5,420 nucleotides of DNA from Proteobacteria bacterium UBA1844 (GTDB lineage: Bacteria; Pseudomonadota; Gammaproteobacteria; Steroidobacterales; Woeseiaceae): contig DDIS01000195.1 of assembly GCA_002338615.1 (NCBI GenBank), positions 1 through 5,420 of the forward strand, read 5' to 3'. Within the stretch, counting starts at the first letter, position 1. The number at the start of each line of letters is the position of its first letter. A program made the translations under genes and the position numbers. Below are positions 1 to 5,420 of the stretch, one piece after another. Under the pieces are notes generated by a model. That model was given only the letters and a program-made list of their open reading frames with translations, was not told the origin of the DNA and did not search any database.

Positions 1-815
1 GGCCGAACGGTGCCGGCAAGACAACCCTCATCAATATTATCTGCGGCATAGTGAATCCGGGCACAGGCACGGCGACCGTCAATGGCAAAGACATTGTTAG
101 CGAATTCCGGCTAACACGTGCGATCGTCGGTCTGGTCCCGCAAGAGTTGCCGGTCGATGCATTTACTACCGTCTGGACAACGGCCAGTTTCAGTCGCGGC
201 CTGTTCGGTAAACCTGCGGATCCGGATTACATCGAGAAAGTGCTGCGGTCGCTGTCGCTGTGGGATAAGAAAGATACGCGCATTATTGAATTGTCCGGCG
301 GCATGAAACGCCGCGTACTCATAGCAAAAGCGCTGGCGCATGAGCCCGAACTATTGTTTCTTGATGAGCCAACGGCGGGGGTTGACGTCGAGCTTCGCCA
401 GGACATGTGGAACGTCGTCGCGTCATTGCGTGACAACGGGGTGACCGTCATTCTGACGACGCATTATATCGACGAAGCCGAAGAAATGGCTGATCGGATT
501 GGCGTTATCAACAACGGCGAAATTATCCTGGTACAGGAGAAGACGCGACTCATGCAGGAACTCGGTCGCAAGCAACTGGCGCTGATCCTGAATGCGCCAT
601 TGCAAGAAATCCCGTCCGTACTCGCAGAATACAAACTGGAGACGGCGAAAGACGGCATGGAGCTGATCTATACCTACGACACGAACGACAGGCGCACGGG
701 CATTACTGCTTTGCTGGGCGCGCTGCAGCAGGCCGGCATACATTTCAGTGACCTGTACACATCGCAAAGTTCTCTCGAAGAGATCTTTGTTGACCTTGTC
801 AAGAAACCCTCATGA
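1..815 (+). CDS. ABC transporter ATP-binding protein, YadG-like (5' partial)
   Basis: This is the nucleotide-binding subunit of an ABC-2 exporter; it hydrolyses ATP on the cytoplasmic side to drive the permease encoded next. The start lies left of the window: the reading frame (codons from base 3) opens inside the Walker A motif PNGAGKTT at 3-26, so the GTG at 51 is not the start. All other ABC motifs are present: Q-loop Gln at 141-143, signature LSGGM at 291-305, Walker B LLFLDEP with Asp at 363-365 and catalytic Glu at 366-368, D-loop GVD after it, and switch His at 462-464 in [12 protein letters not shown]. About 80 further residues form the C-terminal extension usual for this group. The signature LSGGMKRR and the EPTAGVD-E-R pattern recall E. 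coli YadG, which is recollection and not a search. The stop overlaps the permease start (ATGA, 812-815), so the two are translationally coupled. The cargo cannot be read from the sequence. Confidence 0.96.
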   Translation, partial: PNGAGKTTLINIICGIVNPGTGTATVNGKDIVSEFRLTRAIVGLVPQELPVDAFTTVWTTASFSRGLFGKPADPDYIEKVLRSLSLWDKKDTRIIELSGGMKRRVLIAKALAHEPELLFLDEPTAGVDVELRQDMWNVVASLRDNGVTVILTTHYIDEAEEMADRIGVINNGEIILVQEKTRLMQELGRKQLALILNAPLQEIPSVLAEYKLETAKDGMELIYTYDTNDRRTGITALLGALQQAGIHFSDLYTSQSSLEEIFVDLVKKPS

Positions 816-1573
816 ATTTTCAGGCGGTCAAGTCGATTTACGCGGCCGAGATGGCGCGCATGTTTCGCACTGTCGTGCAAAGCCTCGTCGCACCGGTGTT
901 GTCGACATCCCTGTATTTCGTAATTTTTGGAGCGGCGATAGGTTCCCGCATTACCGAGATAGATGGTATCAGTTACGGTGCGTTCATCGTGCCGGGCCTG
1001 ATCATGCTCTCGATCATGACCGAAAGTATTTCGAATTCATCATTTGCAATCTACTTTCCCCGGTTCACGGGAACCATATTTGAAGTACTGTCGGCGCCCG
1101 TTTCCTATGTAGAAGTGATGCTTGGGTACGTAGGCGCAGCAGCGTCAAAGTCCGTGCTTATTGGTTTGATCATCTTTATCACCGCGAACTTTTTCGTAAG
1201 CATTGATATCGCGCATCCCATGATCGCGCTGTTGTTTCTCGTGCTCACGGCTTTCTCTTTCTGTCTGTTCGGTTTCATTCTTGGCGTGTGGGCCGATGGC
1301 TGGGAGAAACTCACGATCGTGCCGGTGCTGCTCATCATGCCCCTGACGTTTCTTGGTGGCACTTTCTACTCAATCAGCATGTTGCCGCCACTCTGGCAAA
1401 AACTCAGCCTGCTCAACCCCCTGGTCTACCTGATCAGCGGCTTTCGCTGGAGCTTTTACGAGAATGCTGACGTCAGTGTTGCGCTTAGCCTGGGGATGAC
1501 GGTCGGGTTCCTGCTCGTCTGCATGTTGCTGGTACGCTGGATATTCAAGTCGGGCTACCGCTTGCGCACCTGA
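812..1573 (+). CDS. ABC-2 type transporter permease, YadH-like
   Basis: This 253-residue inner-membrane protein is the transmembrane half of the exporter whose ATPase lies immediately upstream. Length and pattern match the ABC-2 (YadH-like) family, which is about 250-260 residues. Hydrophobic segments lie roughly at residues 25-44, 55-75, 103-130, 136-160, 166-187 and 223-245, giving six helices. The conserved family stretch is at 177-212, with [12 protein letters not shown], a short LPPLWQ amphipathic piece, then [12 protein letters not shown]. An early [14 protein letters not shown] (93-106) fits the segment that contacts the ATPase. The ATG at 812 sits inside the ATPase stop codon and has no clear Shine-Dalgarno sequence, so reinitiation after the ATPase is likely. 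The gene ends in a convergent gap filled by REP palindromes. The substrate is unknown; relatives are described only generally as exporters of drugs, lipids or polysaccharides. Confidence 0.95.
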   Translation: MNFQAVKSIYAAEMARMFRTVVQSLVAPVLSTSLYFVIFGAAIGSRITEIDGISYGAFIVPGLIMLSIMTESISNSSFAIYFPRFTGTIFEVLSAPVSYVEVMLGYVGAAASKSVLIGLIIFITANFFVSIDIAHPMIALLFLVLTAFSFCLFGFILGVWADGWEKLTIVPVLLIMPLTFLGGTFYSISMLPPLWQKLSLLNPLVYLISGFRWSFYENADVSVALSLGMTVGFLLVCMLLVRWIFKSGYRLRT

Positions 1574-1611
1574 ATCCTGACCGATACCGATCGAAAATAT
1601 TCCGCCAGACC

Positions 1612-1631
1612 GCAGGAGCGGCACCCTTCCG
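1612..1631 (+). repeat. Degenerate REP-like copy
   Basis: This 20-base stretch matches the start of the intact REP at 1646-1665 at 17 of 20 positions, in the same orientation, with mismatches at 1613, 1624 and 1628. The internal hairpin is broken because the TGCCGC arm has become TTCCGG. It is most simply an old, decayed copy next to the intact pair. Chance similarity is possible but unlikely given the shared AGGAGCGGCA core. Confidence 0.6.
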
Positions 1632-1642
1632 GTATAGCGTTC

Positions 1643-1740
1643 GATCGTAGGAGCGGCATCCTGCCGCGATCCGCGATCCGCGGCCGGGCAGGGCTGGAAG
1701 GATCAGCATCTCATCGCGGCAGGATGCCGCTCCTACGGTC
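1643..1740. repeat. REPIN: two inverted REP palindromes
   Basis: Two 25-bp units, 1646-1670 and 1713-1737, are perfect reverse complements, separated by 42 bases. In RNA the stem extends three more pairs outward (1643-1645 with 1738-1740, one of them a G-U pair). Each unit also contains its own perfect hairpin: GCGGCA, three loop bases, TGCCGC (1653-1667 and 1716-1730), preceded by a GTAGGAGC head. A head tetranucleotide plus an imperfect or perfect palindrome, paired head to head, is the known architecture of REP doublets (REPINs) mobilised by RAYT (TnpA-REP) transposases. No RAYT gene is in the window. The element sits between two converging gene ends, the usual REP location, and could end or stabilise transcripts from both sides. 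It has no T-tract. Confidence 0.88.
1667..1680. repeat. 7-bp tandem duplication (cgatccg x2)
   Basis: The last bases of the left REP unit are followed by an exact second copy of CGATCCG (1667-1673 and 1674-1680). It lies at the inner boundary of the REP unit and may mark slippage or the junction of an insertion. It is too short to be more than suggestive. Confidence 0.4.
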
Positions 1741-1741
1741 T

Positions 1742-1757
1742 CGCGGACTGCGCCGCG
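1742..1757. other. Small GC hairpin after the lipoprotein gene
   Basis: CGCGG (1742-1746) pairs with CCGCG (1753-1757) across a six-base loop, directly downstream of the lipoprotein stop on the minus strand. It lacks the T-run of an intrinsic terminator, but together with the adjacent REPIN it gives the minus-strand transcript two stable hairpins in a row after the stop codon. A terminating or 3'-protecting role is inferred only. Confidence 0.3.
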
Positions 1758-1764
1758 TCGTATG

Positions 1765-2022
1765 CTAGTGATGATCCTTGTGTGCAAGCGGGTCCAACAG
1801 TTCTCGCAAGCTGTCCTTGTCGGCACAAAAGCAGTGTGTCGGCACGCCCATGCGTTCAACACAGCTGTGGGTGTCGCCCGAGCGACACAAGCGCGGCTTG
1901 GTCTCGTTGGCGTAGCTTGAGGCGGGGGCCGCGGGCTGCCTGTCAATCGCACAGGCACTGAGCAAGAACATCAGGACTACGCCGCTCAGGGCAAAGATCG
2001 CATTGGCCTGCGGTAAATTCAT
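1765..2022 (-). CDS. Small cysteine-containing lipoprotein (85 aa), unknown function
   Basis: This predicted exported lipoprotein has 85 residues. Its N-terminus is a type II signal peptide: a short polar start, hydrophobic core IFALSGVVLMFL, and lipobox LSAC with the lipidated Cys at residue 24. The mature part is about 62 residues: a Pro/Ala/Ser-rich linker (29-37), then a compact region with four cysteines (46, 54, 64, 66) in the pattern C-x7-C-x9-C-x-C, and an acidic/His-rich tail ending HKDHH. The four cysteines could form two disulfides in the periplasm, or together with the histidines bind a metal. Both are inference. The start was chosen because ATG at 2022 follows GGGGAGG with a five-base spacer; the frame runs open upstream to 2289, but that part is basic, lacks a signal peptide and would overlap the divergent MFS gene. 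It is transcribed divergently from the MFS gene and convergently to the exporter permease. I do not recognise a named family. Confidence 0.82.
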   Translation of the reverse strand: MNLPQANAIFALSGVVLMFLLSACAIDRQPAAPASSYANETKPRLCRSGDTHSCVERMGVPTHCFCADKDSLRELLDPLAHKDHH

Positions 2023-2027
2023 GACTT

Positions 2028-2034
2028 CCTCCCC
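2028..2034 (-). promoter_or_regulatory. Strong Shine-Dalgarno for the lipoprotein gene
   Basis: On the minus strand GGGGAGG ends five bases before the ATG at 2022. This near-consensus site fixes the start and is the main evidence, with the lipobox, that this small frame is a real gene. Confidence 0.8.
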
Positions 2035-2045
2035 TTCGCCTACTA

Positions 2046-2051
2046 ATTGTA
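2046..2051 (-). promoter_or_regulatory. Candidate -10 box for the lipoprotein gene
   Basis: TACAAT on the minus strand matches the sigma-70 -10 consensus at five of six bases. It would start the RNA near 2039, leaving a leader of about 17 bases that just includes the ribosome binding site. No good -35 box lies 16-18 bases upstream, so an activator may be needed or the match may be chance. Confidence 0.4.
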
Positions 2052-2058
2052 GTCCGTT

Positions 2059-2071
2059 TTCAGCGCCTGAA
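2059..2071. promoter_or_regulatory. 13-bp dyad, possible operator
   Basis: TTCAG (2059-2063) and CTGAA (2067-2071) form a perfect inverted repeat around CGC. It lies in the divergent promoter region, just upstream of the minus-strand -10 candidate and overlapping where its -35 would be. A repressor or activator site is possible, but a five-base arm is short and no regulator gene is in the window. Confidence 0.25.
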
Positions 2072-2124
2072 GTTCCGGTAATCCATGCAGGCGGAGTGCA
2101 AGTTCCTGTTGCATCCGCTTCCCG

Positions 2125-2130
2125 TATACT
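2125..2130 (+). promoter_or_regulatory. Candidate -10 box for the MFS / beta-lactamase unit
   Basis: TATACT matches the sigma-70 -10 consensus at five of six positions. The expected RNA start near 2137 lies downstream of the TTG at 2134, which argues against that codon and for a start at 2161 or 2164. The -35 region at suitable spacing (about 2102-2108) is poor, so the call is tentative. Confidence 0.4.
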
Positions 2131-2163
2131 GAATTGACGAAAGCGCCCCGGACGGGAGTTGTG

Positions 2164-3429
2164 TTGCGCAGAATATTGTTGATCATGACGCTGGTCATTG
2201 CAGGCGAGATGATATTTGGCCTGCCGTTTCACACGGCGCGTTTCTTTCGCCCGACCATGCTCGACGTTTTCGCCTTGAGCAACACACAACTCGGCGACCT
2301 GTTCGCGGTATACGGCGTTTTCGCGATGCTCTCTTACTTTCCAGGCGGTGCGCTTGCCGACCGGTATTCGGCACGTTTTCTGCTCAGTGCGTCACTTCTC
2401 GCAACCGCGCTCGGTGGATTCGCCATGGTGACCCTGCCAGGGCCTGCCCTTTTGGCAGTTATTTACGGCTACTGGGGCGTGACCACGATATTCCTGTTTT
2501 GGGGGGCGCTGATCCGTGCAACCAGGGACTGGGGCGGCAGCAAAGCGCAAGGCAAGGCATTTGGTATTCTGGAAGCCGGCCGGGGGCTGGTGGCAGCGAC
2601 TGTTGCTGCGGGCCTCGTCATCGTGTTCGCCGCGATGATGCCCGATAACCCGCATCTTGCGAGCGCCGCGGAGCAGCGTGCGGCCATGCAGATGCTCATC
2701 CTGCTGTATTCACTGATTACCCTGGCATCAGCCCTGCTCACATGGTTCCTGGTACCGGTGCCCGAACCGGTTGCCGCGGCAATCAGTCGGCCGCCATTTG
2801 CAGGCATGGGCTATGTCGTTCGCCGGCCCGTGGTCTGGGGCCAGGCCGCCGTGATCGTTTGTGCCTATTGTGGTTACAAGGGGCTGGACAACTACTCGCT
2901 CTACGCCGTCCAGGTATTGGGTATGGATGAGGTCGCCGCGGCAGGCTTCGCCACCTGGGGCGCGTATCTGCGGCCCGTCGGGGCGTTGCTGGCCGGCTAC
3001 CTGGCTGATCGCTTTGCCGCCGCGCACACGATTGCAGTGCTGTTCACCGTGATGCTGATGACCTACATAGCATTGTCTGTGCTGGACCCTGGATCGATCG
3101 GCATGAATGTCATTTTGCTGAATCTTTTTACCAGTTTTTTTGCGGTGTATGCGTTGCGCGGTGTCTATTTTGCGCTGCTCGAGGAGACGGGTACACCAAA
3201 GGCCGTTACAGGTGCCGTTGTTGGCATGGTGTCATTACTTGGTTTTACGCCGGATATTTTTTTCGCACCCATCGCTGGGCGCCTGCTCGATGCGAGCCCG
3301 GGCCTTCCGGGTCACCAGGATTATTTCCTTTTCCTTGCCGCCGTATCCATGCTCGGTATTCTCGTCATCGGCTACCTGTTGCTTATTAACCGCCGCGACA
3401 TTTTGCTGCGTTGGCCGGCGCAAACTTGA
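2164..3429 (+). CDS. MFS transporter, 12 transmembrane helices, substrate unknown
   Basis: This inner-membrane secondary transporter of the major facilitator superfamily has 421 residues from the chosen start. Twelve hydrophobic segments can be traced (about 4-23, 42-60, 73-90, 95-116, 141-160, 176-197, 225-245, 260-280, 288-306, 312-334, 346-370, 386-408). The MFS loop motif appears in both halves: GGALADRYSAR (61-71) after helix 2 and GYLADRF (278-284) after helix 8. A loop with RDWGGSKAQGKAFGILEAGR (121-140) between helices 4 and 5 recalls the YihN-like group of uncharacterised permeases; this is memory, not a search. Start: TTG at 2164 has GGGAG (2154-2158) five bases upstream and begins just before helix 1. 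GTG at 2161 (spacer two) and TTG at 2134 (overtaken by the promoter candidate) are alternatives. The beta-lactamase gene follows after 21 bases, so co-transcription is likely. It is shorter than AmpG, and the substrate cannot be inferred. Confidence 0.93.
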   Translation: MRRILLIMTLVIAGEMIFGLPFHTARFFRPTMLDVFALSNTQLGDLFAVYGVFAMLSYFPGGALADRYSARFLLSASLLATALGGFAMVTLPGPALLAVIYGYWGVTTIFLFWGALIRATRDWGGSKAQGKAFGILEAGRGLVAATVAAGLVIVFAAMMPDNPHLASAAEQRAAMQMLILLYSLITLASALLTWFLVPVPEPVAAAISRPPFAGMGYVVRRPVVWGQAAVIVCAYCGYKGLDNYSLYAVQVLGMDEVAAAGFATWGAYLRPVGALLAGYLADRFAAAHTIAVLFTVMLMTYIALSVLDPGSIGMNVILLNLFTSFFAVYALRGVYFALLEETGTPKAVTGAVVGMVSLLGFTPDIFFAPIAGRLLDASPGLPGHQDYFLFLAAVSMLGILVIGYLLLINRRDILLRWPAQT

Positions 3430-3437
3430 CACAACCT

Positions 3438-3442
3438 GAGGA
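3438..3442 (+). promoter_or_regulatory. Shine-Dalgarno for the beta-lactamase gene
   Basis: GAGGA lies eight bases before TTG at 3451, in the 21-base gap after the MFS stop. It supports the TTG start, which is also needed to include the twin-arginine signal. The next in-frame ATG codons lie inside the mature enzyme. Confidence 0.7.
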
Positions 3443-3450
3443 TCGGTTAT

Positions 3451-4374
3451 TTGCGCAACTACGAACCTTCAAGCTCTCGACGTGATTTTTTTAAGCTGGC
3501 TTTTGGCGCGGCACTTGTAGTCAGTGTGCCGGCGTGTGGTACTCAATCTGCGACCGCCGCCATCGAAGCGGCATTGGCGGATCTTGAACGCCAGGCGGGC
3601 GGTCGTCTGGGCGTCGGCATCCTGTGGCTGGAAGGCGGCGACATCTCAGGTCACAGGACGGATGAAAGATTCGGCATGTGTTCGACGTTCAAACTTTTGC
3701 TTGCCGCGGTTATTCTCCGGGAAGCACAGGAAAGGCGACTGGACCTCAGCACGCCGGTCTCCTACACCGAAAAGAACATGCTGGAGTTCGCACCAGTCAC
3801 AAAAAAATATCTGGCAAGGGGCTTTATGACCATTGCGGAACTGGCGGAAGCCGCGCAAAAGACCAGTGACAATGTGGCTGCGAATTTGCTGCTCGACCGG
3901 ATCGGCGGACCACCCGGATTTACGGAAAAGCTGCGCGAGATCGGGGACGATACAACGCGGCTGGATCGCTTTGAGCCGGACATGAACCTGGTGCTGCCAG
4001 GCGAGCTACGTGACACTACAACGCCGGGCGCGATGGCGGCTACTGTACGTCGTGTACTGTCCGGACCTGTCCTGTCAGCAGAGAGCAAAGAGCTCTTGCG
4101 CGCGTGGATGGCAGGCACACAGACGGGTCTCAGTCGCTTGCGAGCGGGCTTCCCCAGCGACTGGCGCGCCGGCGACAAGACTGGCACAGCTATCGCGGAC
4201 GGCATGTCAAACAAGTACAACGATGTTGCCGTGGCGTGGCCTGGCGATGAGTCCAAAGCCTTTGTGATAGCCGCGTTTTACGAGGCCGATGGGCACTATG
4301 ATGATATGCGGGACCAGGATGTCGCGGTGCTCAAATCAGTTGGTGAGATTGTGGCACGCGGCCTCATTCACTAG
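3451..4374 (+). CDS. Class A serine beta-lactamase with Tat signal peptide
   Basis: This enzyme hydrolyses the beta-lactam ring through an acyl-serine intermediate, in the periplasm or anchored to a membrane; it has 307 residues from TTG. The N-terminus carries a twin-arginine motif SRRDFFK (9-15) and a hydrophobic core (16-27), so export is probably by Tat. VPAC at 26-29 may be a weak lipobox; cleavage later, near ATA-A, is the alternative. Class A motifs are complete: S78-T-F-K81 (Ambler 70-73), S139-D-N (130-132), E175-P-D-M-N179 (166-170) on the omega loop closed by RDTTTP, K243-T-G (234-236), and R229 at Ambler 220. Cys77 (Ambler 69) has no partner, because Ambler 238 is Ala, so the disulfide of KPC/NMC-A-type carbapenemases is absent. 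The loop between KTG and NDVAVAWP is three residues longer than in KPC. The gene follows the MFS gene closely and overlaps the nuclease gene at its 3' end. The substrate range cannot be predicted. Confidence 0.96.
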   Translation: MRNYEPSSSRRDFFKLAFGAALVVSVPACGTQSATAAIEAALADLERQAGGRLGVGILWLEGGDISGHRTDERFGMCSTFKLLLAAVILREAQERRLDLSTPVSYTEKNMLEFAPVTKKYLARGFMTIAELAEAAQKTSDNVAANLLLDRIGGPPGFTEKLREIGDDTTRLDRFEPDMNLVLPGELRDTTTPGAMAATVRRVLSGPVLSAESKELLRAWMAGTQTGLSRLRAGFPSDWRAGDKTGTAIADGMSNKYNDVAVAWPGDESKAFVIAAFYEADGHYDDMRDQDVAVLKSVGEIVARGLIH

Positions 4375-5420
4375 CGGCGCCCGTTGGGGCTGCGAGTTCA
4401 AGGTCGACAATCACCGGGTCATGATCGGATGCCCGGTACGGCGTGTTGCCATCGAACAAGCCCGGGTCACGTCCGTGTTCCAGGTTGTAATCATGTACTG
4501 GCGATTCATCCGCGTTGATGTGCCATTCCAGCACCTGTGCGACCTGTTTAGCCAGCGCGGGGCTGGCGAGGGCATGATCGAGAACGCCTGACTGGCCGTC
4601 GTAAACAAACGAGTAGGGTATCGCAGAGCCGGTCTCGAGCAGGTTGACGTAGCCGCCGCGATTAAAAATTTGCAGAGGGTCCTCGTTGAGATAGGCGTTG
4701 AAATCGCCCAGCAACAGGATGTTGCGCACGCTCGCTGGCGCCGCCTTGCTTTTGCGCCAGTTTACAAGTGCCATCGCGGCGGCACTGCGGGTCTTGTTGC
4801 AGTTACCCTGGCCATCGCCAAGATTCGGGTCGCCGTCCGCATCGCAGTCTGAACCCTTGGACTTGAAGTGGTTCACGACAACGGTCAATCGGGCGCCATT
4901 TTGATTCGCCATGAAGGTCTGGGCCAGCGCCGGTCGATTGCGCCGGTCGTTGAACCGGGGATCAGCGCGGGAGTCAAGTATTTCGTGTGCGCCAGCTAGT
5001 TCGACGGCTGACGGTTTGTACAGAAACCCGGTCTTGATAGCGTCATCGCCTATCACTCCGGTGTCGACGTAGTCGAAAACACGTTGCCCGATCTTCGCAT
5101 TCAGTGCGCCTACCAGGTCCTGCAGGGATTGACTGTCGTTGTTTTCAAGTTCGATGAGTGCAACGATGTCCGCATCAATCATGGCAATTGCTGTAACGAT
5201 TTTTTGCAATTGTCGCGCCAGTTCGAGGGGGCTATCCGCGCCTCGGCAAGGGGCTGATGCGACCGGTCCGCACGCATTGCGACCGTCATCTGCGCGTGAA
5301 AAGAAATTCAGTACGTTGAAGCTCACGACCCGAAGCGTTCCTGCCGGCGCTGGCGCAGAGGGTCGCGGGTTCGTTGCCGCAAAGTGCGGATCGCCGACGG
5401 GCATCAGCCGCCAGGTTTCG
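4364..5420 (-). CDS. Secreted endonuclease/exonuclease/phosphatase-family nuclease, ExeM/NucH-like (5' partial)
   Basis: This is the C-terminal catalytic domain of a probable extracellular DNA/RNA nuclease. The frame stays open past the ATG at 5404 to the window edge (...ETWRL before that Met), and the domain begins only about 20 residues later, so the true start, signal peptide and probable N-terminal OB-fold or LTD-type domain are outside. Counting from the Met at 5404, the catalytic set is SFNVLNFF (Asn30), ALIELENN (Glu85), VVNHFKSKGS (His179), LLLGDFNA (Asp234, Asn236), VLDHAL (Asp276) and ASDHDPVIVDL (Asp327, His328). An insert DCDADGDPNLGDGQGNC (186-202) has a DxDxDG calcium-loop look and two cysteines. 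With Cys45 and Cys53 it suggests disulfides and export. The likely role is digestion of external DNA for phosphate or nucleosides, or of biofilm DNA. Its last 11 bases overlap the convergent beta-lactamase gene. Confidence 0.93.
   Translation of the reverse strand, partial: ETWRLMPVGDPHFAATNPRPSAPAPAGTLRVVSFNVLNFFSRADDGRNACGPVASAPCRGADSPLELARQLQKIVTAIAMIDADIVALIELENNDSQSLQDLVGALNAKIGQRVFDYVDTGVIGDDAIKTGFLYKPSAVELAGAHEILDSRADPRFNDRRNRPALAQTFMANQNGARLTVVVNHFKSKGSDCDADGDPNLGDGQGNCNKTRSAAAMALVNWRKSKAAPASVRNILLLGDFNAYLNEDPLQIFNRGGYVNLLETGSAIPYSFVYDGQSGVLDHALASPALAKQVAQVLEWHINADESPVHDYNLEHGRDPGLFDGNTPYRASDHDPVIVDLELAAPTGAASE

Noticed and set aside
1588..1647. 8-bp inverted repeat CGATCGAA / TTCGATCG around the decayed REP copy
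   Set aside because: The arms are short, 44 bases apart and do not extend; chance is likely in this sequence.
1643..1740. Classical intrinsic terminator
   Set aside because: The stem is strong but no T-run follows on either strand, and the internal hairpins and GTAG head fit a REP pair better.
1545..1958. 137-codon open frame on the minus strand across the REP repeats
   Set aside because: It runs through the REPIN and overlaps both the permease end and the lipoprotein gene in another frame; its product is Arg/Ala/Thr-rich with no recognisable domain.
2023..2289. N-terminal extension of the lipoprotein frame up to 2289
   Set aside because: It would bury the signal peptide, overlaps the divergent MFS gene, and ignores the excellent ribosome binding site before the ATG at 2022.
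2164..3429. AmpG muropeptide permease, because of the beta-lactamase neighbour
   Set aside because: AmpG is longer with about 14 helices; this protein has 421 residues and 12 helices, and I see no AmpG-specific motif.
3762..4256. 164-codon open frame on the minus strand opposite the beta-lactamase
   Set aside because: It is a shadow of a clearly coding frame in GC-rich DNA, Ser/Arg/Pro-rich, with no domain or ribosome binding site seen.
3451..4374. KPC/SME/NMC-A-type carbapenemase
   Set aside because: Cys at Ambler 69 is present but position 238 is Ala, so the diagnostic disulfide is missing; the KTG loop also differs in length.
4364..5404. ATG at 5404 as the true nuclease start
   Set aside because: The frame continues to the window edge, no signal peptide follows the ATG, and family members carry a longer N-terminal part before this domain.

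Overview
The window looks like ordinary chromosomal DNA of a GC-rich gammaproteobacterium, possibly an environmental or marine one. This rests on three things: a YadG/YadH-type ABC-2 exporter, REP-type palindromes with the GTAGGAGCGGC head seen in Pseudomonas/Xanthomonas-like genomes, and an ExeM/NucH-type secreted nuclease. Genus cannot be fixed from the sequence. There are no rRNA or tRNA genes, no CRISPR array, no insertion sequence and no phage genes. Five protein genes were expected from long open frames, and a sixth, small one (a lipoprotein) is well supported.

Layout. Positions 1-1573 (+) hold an ABC exporter pair: an ATPase cut by the window's left edge, and its ABC-2 permease, overlapping by ATGA. 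Positions 1574-1764 are a non-coding convergent gap with a REPIN, a perfect 25-bp inverted pair of REP palindromes at 1646-1670 and 1713-1737, plus a decayed third copy at 1612-1631. Positions 1765-2022 (-) encode an 85-residue cysteine-containing lipoprotein with a very good ribosome binding site. Positions 2023-2163 are a divergent promoter region. Positions 2164-3429 (+) encode a 12-helix MFS transporter, and 21 bases later 3451-4374 (+) encodes a class A serine beta-lactamase with a twin-arginine signal. Positions 4364-5420 (-) hold the C-terminal, catalytic part of a secreted endonuclease/exonuclease/phosphatase-fold nuclease. Its gene enters from the right edge and overlaps the beta-lactamase gene tail to tail by 11 bp.

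Functional reading. The ATPase and permease form one exporter of unknown cargo. The MFS gene and the beta-lactamase gene are very likely one transcription unit (same strand, short gap, no terminator, both with probable TTG starts), which is the most interesting gene pairing here. The beta-lactamase has all the class A catalytic motifs, so it should be active, but it has an unpaired Cys at Ambler 69 and a loop three residues longer than KPC's after KTG. Nothing visible ties the exporter, lipoprotein and nuclease into one pathway. I see no convincing new multi-gene system; the best leads are the MFS/beta-lactamase pair, the small Cys lipoprotein and the REPIN.
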